A program made the translations under genes and the position numbers. The notes under the pieces are model-generated. The model was not told the origin of the DNA. It was given only the letters and a program-made list of their open reading frames with translations, and did not search any database. Source: an uncultured Sutterella sp. (GTDB lineage Bacteria; Pseudomonadota; Gammaproteobacteria; Burkholderiales; Burkholderiaceae_F). Taken from it: 6,177 nucleotides of DNA. The DNA lies in the NCBI GenBank assembly GCA_902477615.1, contig CABSHY010000088.1, positions 1 through 6,177 on the forward strand, in the 5' to 3' direction. Numbering within the stretch: the first letter of the stretch is position 1; each line of letters opens with the position of its first letter. This document shows positions 5,551 to 6,177 of the stretch, in pieces.

Positions 5551-6177
5551 CGTCTTTAATCGCCTTTTTGGTAGCCATCGGCATTCTCATTACATTTCAT
5601 GAGTTGGGTCACTATCTCGTGGCATGCTTGTGTGGCGTAAAGGTGACACGCTTTAGCTTTGGTTTTGGCCCCAAACTTTGGTCAAAGAAAATGGGCCGCG
5701 ATCAAACCGAGTGGCAGATTGCTGCGATTCCTTTAGGCGGTTTCGTTCAAATGGTCGATGAGCGCGAGGGCAATGTCGCTCCCGAAGATCTTCCTCGTGC
5801 ATTTAACCGTCAATCCGTTTATAAGCGCATTGCGATTGTTAGCGCCGGGCCATTGGCCAACTTCTTGTTAGCGATGTTCTTTTTTGCCTTTATTGCGGTC
5901 ATGGGACAAGCTGAAATTAAACCCGTGATGGCAACGCCAACGGCAGGCACACAAGCCGCTACGGTGAATATTCGAGCATTGGATGAAATTGTCGGTATTG
6001 ATGGCAGTGACGTTGAAGGGCTTCAAGACTACACGTGGCAACTTTTAGCCAAGGCCGGTCAATCCAATGTCACCATGCAGTTAAAGCGCAACGGGCAACC
6101 CCATGAAGTGGATTTGGATTTGTCCGGTATTGCACTCTCAGGTGAAGACGTTGATATCAATAAGCAATTGGGGATCA
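5547..6177 (+). CDS. rseP: RseP-type intramembrane zinc metalloprotease, N-terminal part (cut by window edge)
   Basis: The frame from ATG 5547 stays open to the window end, giving the first 210 residues; the family usually has about 450. It starts at an ATGA overlap with the dxr stop, with GAGGA at 5533-5537 as ribosome-binding site. This is a site-2 protease of the inner membrane, which in E. coli cuts the anti-sigma factor RseA to release sigma E and removes remnant signal peptides. The first membrane segment (about 3-29) contains the zinc-binding HELGH (18-22), with catalytic Glu19. Family marks follow: FSFGFGPKL (36-44), IPLGGFVQM (61-69) and VSAGPLANFLLA (98-109), the last opening the second membrane segment to about 119. 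Residues from about 125 form the first periplasmic PDZ domain. The second metal motif, with its Asp ligand, would lie beyond the window. Whether the target here is an RseA homologue cannot be seen. Confidence 0.95.
   Translation, partial: MTSLIAFLVAIGILITFHELGHYLVACLCGVKVTRFSFGFGPKLWSKKMGRDQTEWQIAAIPLGGFVQMVDEREGNVAPEDLPRAFNRQSVYKRIAIVSAGPLANFLLAMFFFAFIAVMGQAEIKPVMATPTAGTQAATVNIRALDEIVGIDGSDVEGLQDYTWQLLAKAGQSNVTMQLKRNGQPHEVDLDLSGIALSGEDVDINKQLGI

Noticed and set aside
1..6177. Mobile elements, CRISPR repeats, attachment sites or an unknown gene system.
   Set aside because: All coding sequence belongs to well-known essential families in standard order, with short gaps and uniform composition. 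I saw no direct repeat arrays or terminal inverted repeats.

Overview
This window is a conserved housekeeping locus of a Gram-negative bacterium, most likely a betaproteobacterium. The gene order rpsB-tsf | pyrH-frr-uppS-cdsA-dxr-rseP is the classical proteobacterial arrangement. The N-terminus of EF-Ts ([20 protein letters not shown]) looks like betaproteobacterial EF-Ts as I remember that family. Codon use is distinctive: leucine is mostly TTG, CTT, CTC and TTA with CTG almost absent, and glutamine is nearly always CAA. That would fit a Sutterella/Parasutterella-like member of the Burkholderiales better than a high-GC Burkholderia, but this placement is an inference.

Layout. Bases 1-175 are the 3' end of rpsB (ribosomal protein S2). 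A strong hairpin at 189-215 lies between rpsB and tsf and resembles an attenuator. tsf (EF-Ts) runs 256-1146. A 251-bp gap follows (1147-1397), holding two consecutive hairpins, the second a good intrinsic terminator, then a candidate promoter with an A-tract upstream element, and a leader with a possible third hairpin. From 1398 to the right edge all genes are on the + strand and closely packed: pyrH (UMP kinase), frr (ribosome recycling factor), uppS (undecaprenyl diphosphate synthase), cdsA (CDP-diglyceride synthase), dxr (DXP reductoisomerase) and the 5' part of rseP (site-2 protease), which is cut by the window edge. Gaps are 28, 8, 15 and 7 bp, then a 4-bp ATGA overlap between dxr and rseP.

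How the genes work together. rpsB and tsf supply translation. pyrH makes UDP and frr recycles ribosomes. dxr commits carbon to the MEP isoprenoid route, and uppS uses the resulting IPP to build the C55 lipid carrier for cell-wall synthesis. cdsA makes CDP-diacylglycerol for phospholipids, and rseP is the intramembrane protease of the envelope-stress pathway. The second unit is therefore an envelope-biogenesis operon with a translation and nucleotide gene pair at its head.

I found no mobile element, CRISPR array, RNA gene, prophage or unknown gene, and no sign of a previously undescribed system. The points worth a second look are regulatory (hairpins, the pyrH promoter and leader, a dxr start without a Shine-Dalgarno sequence) and compositional (near absence of CTG and CAG codons).
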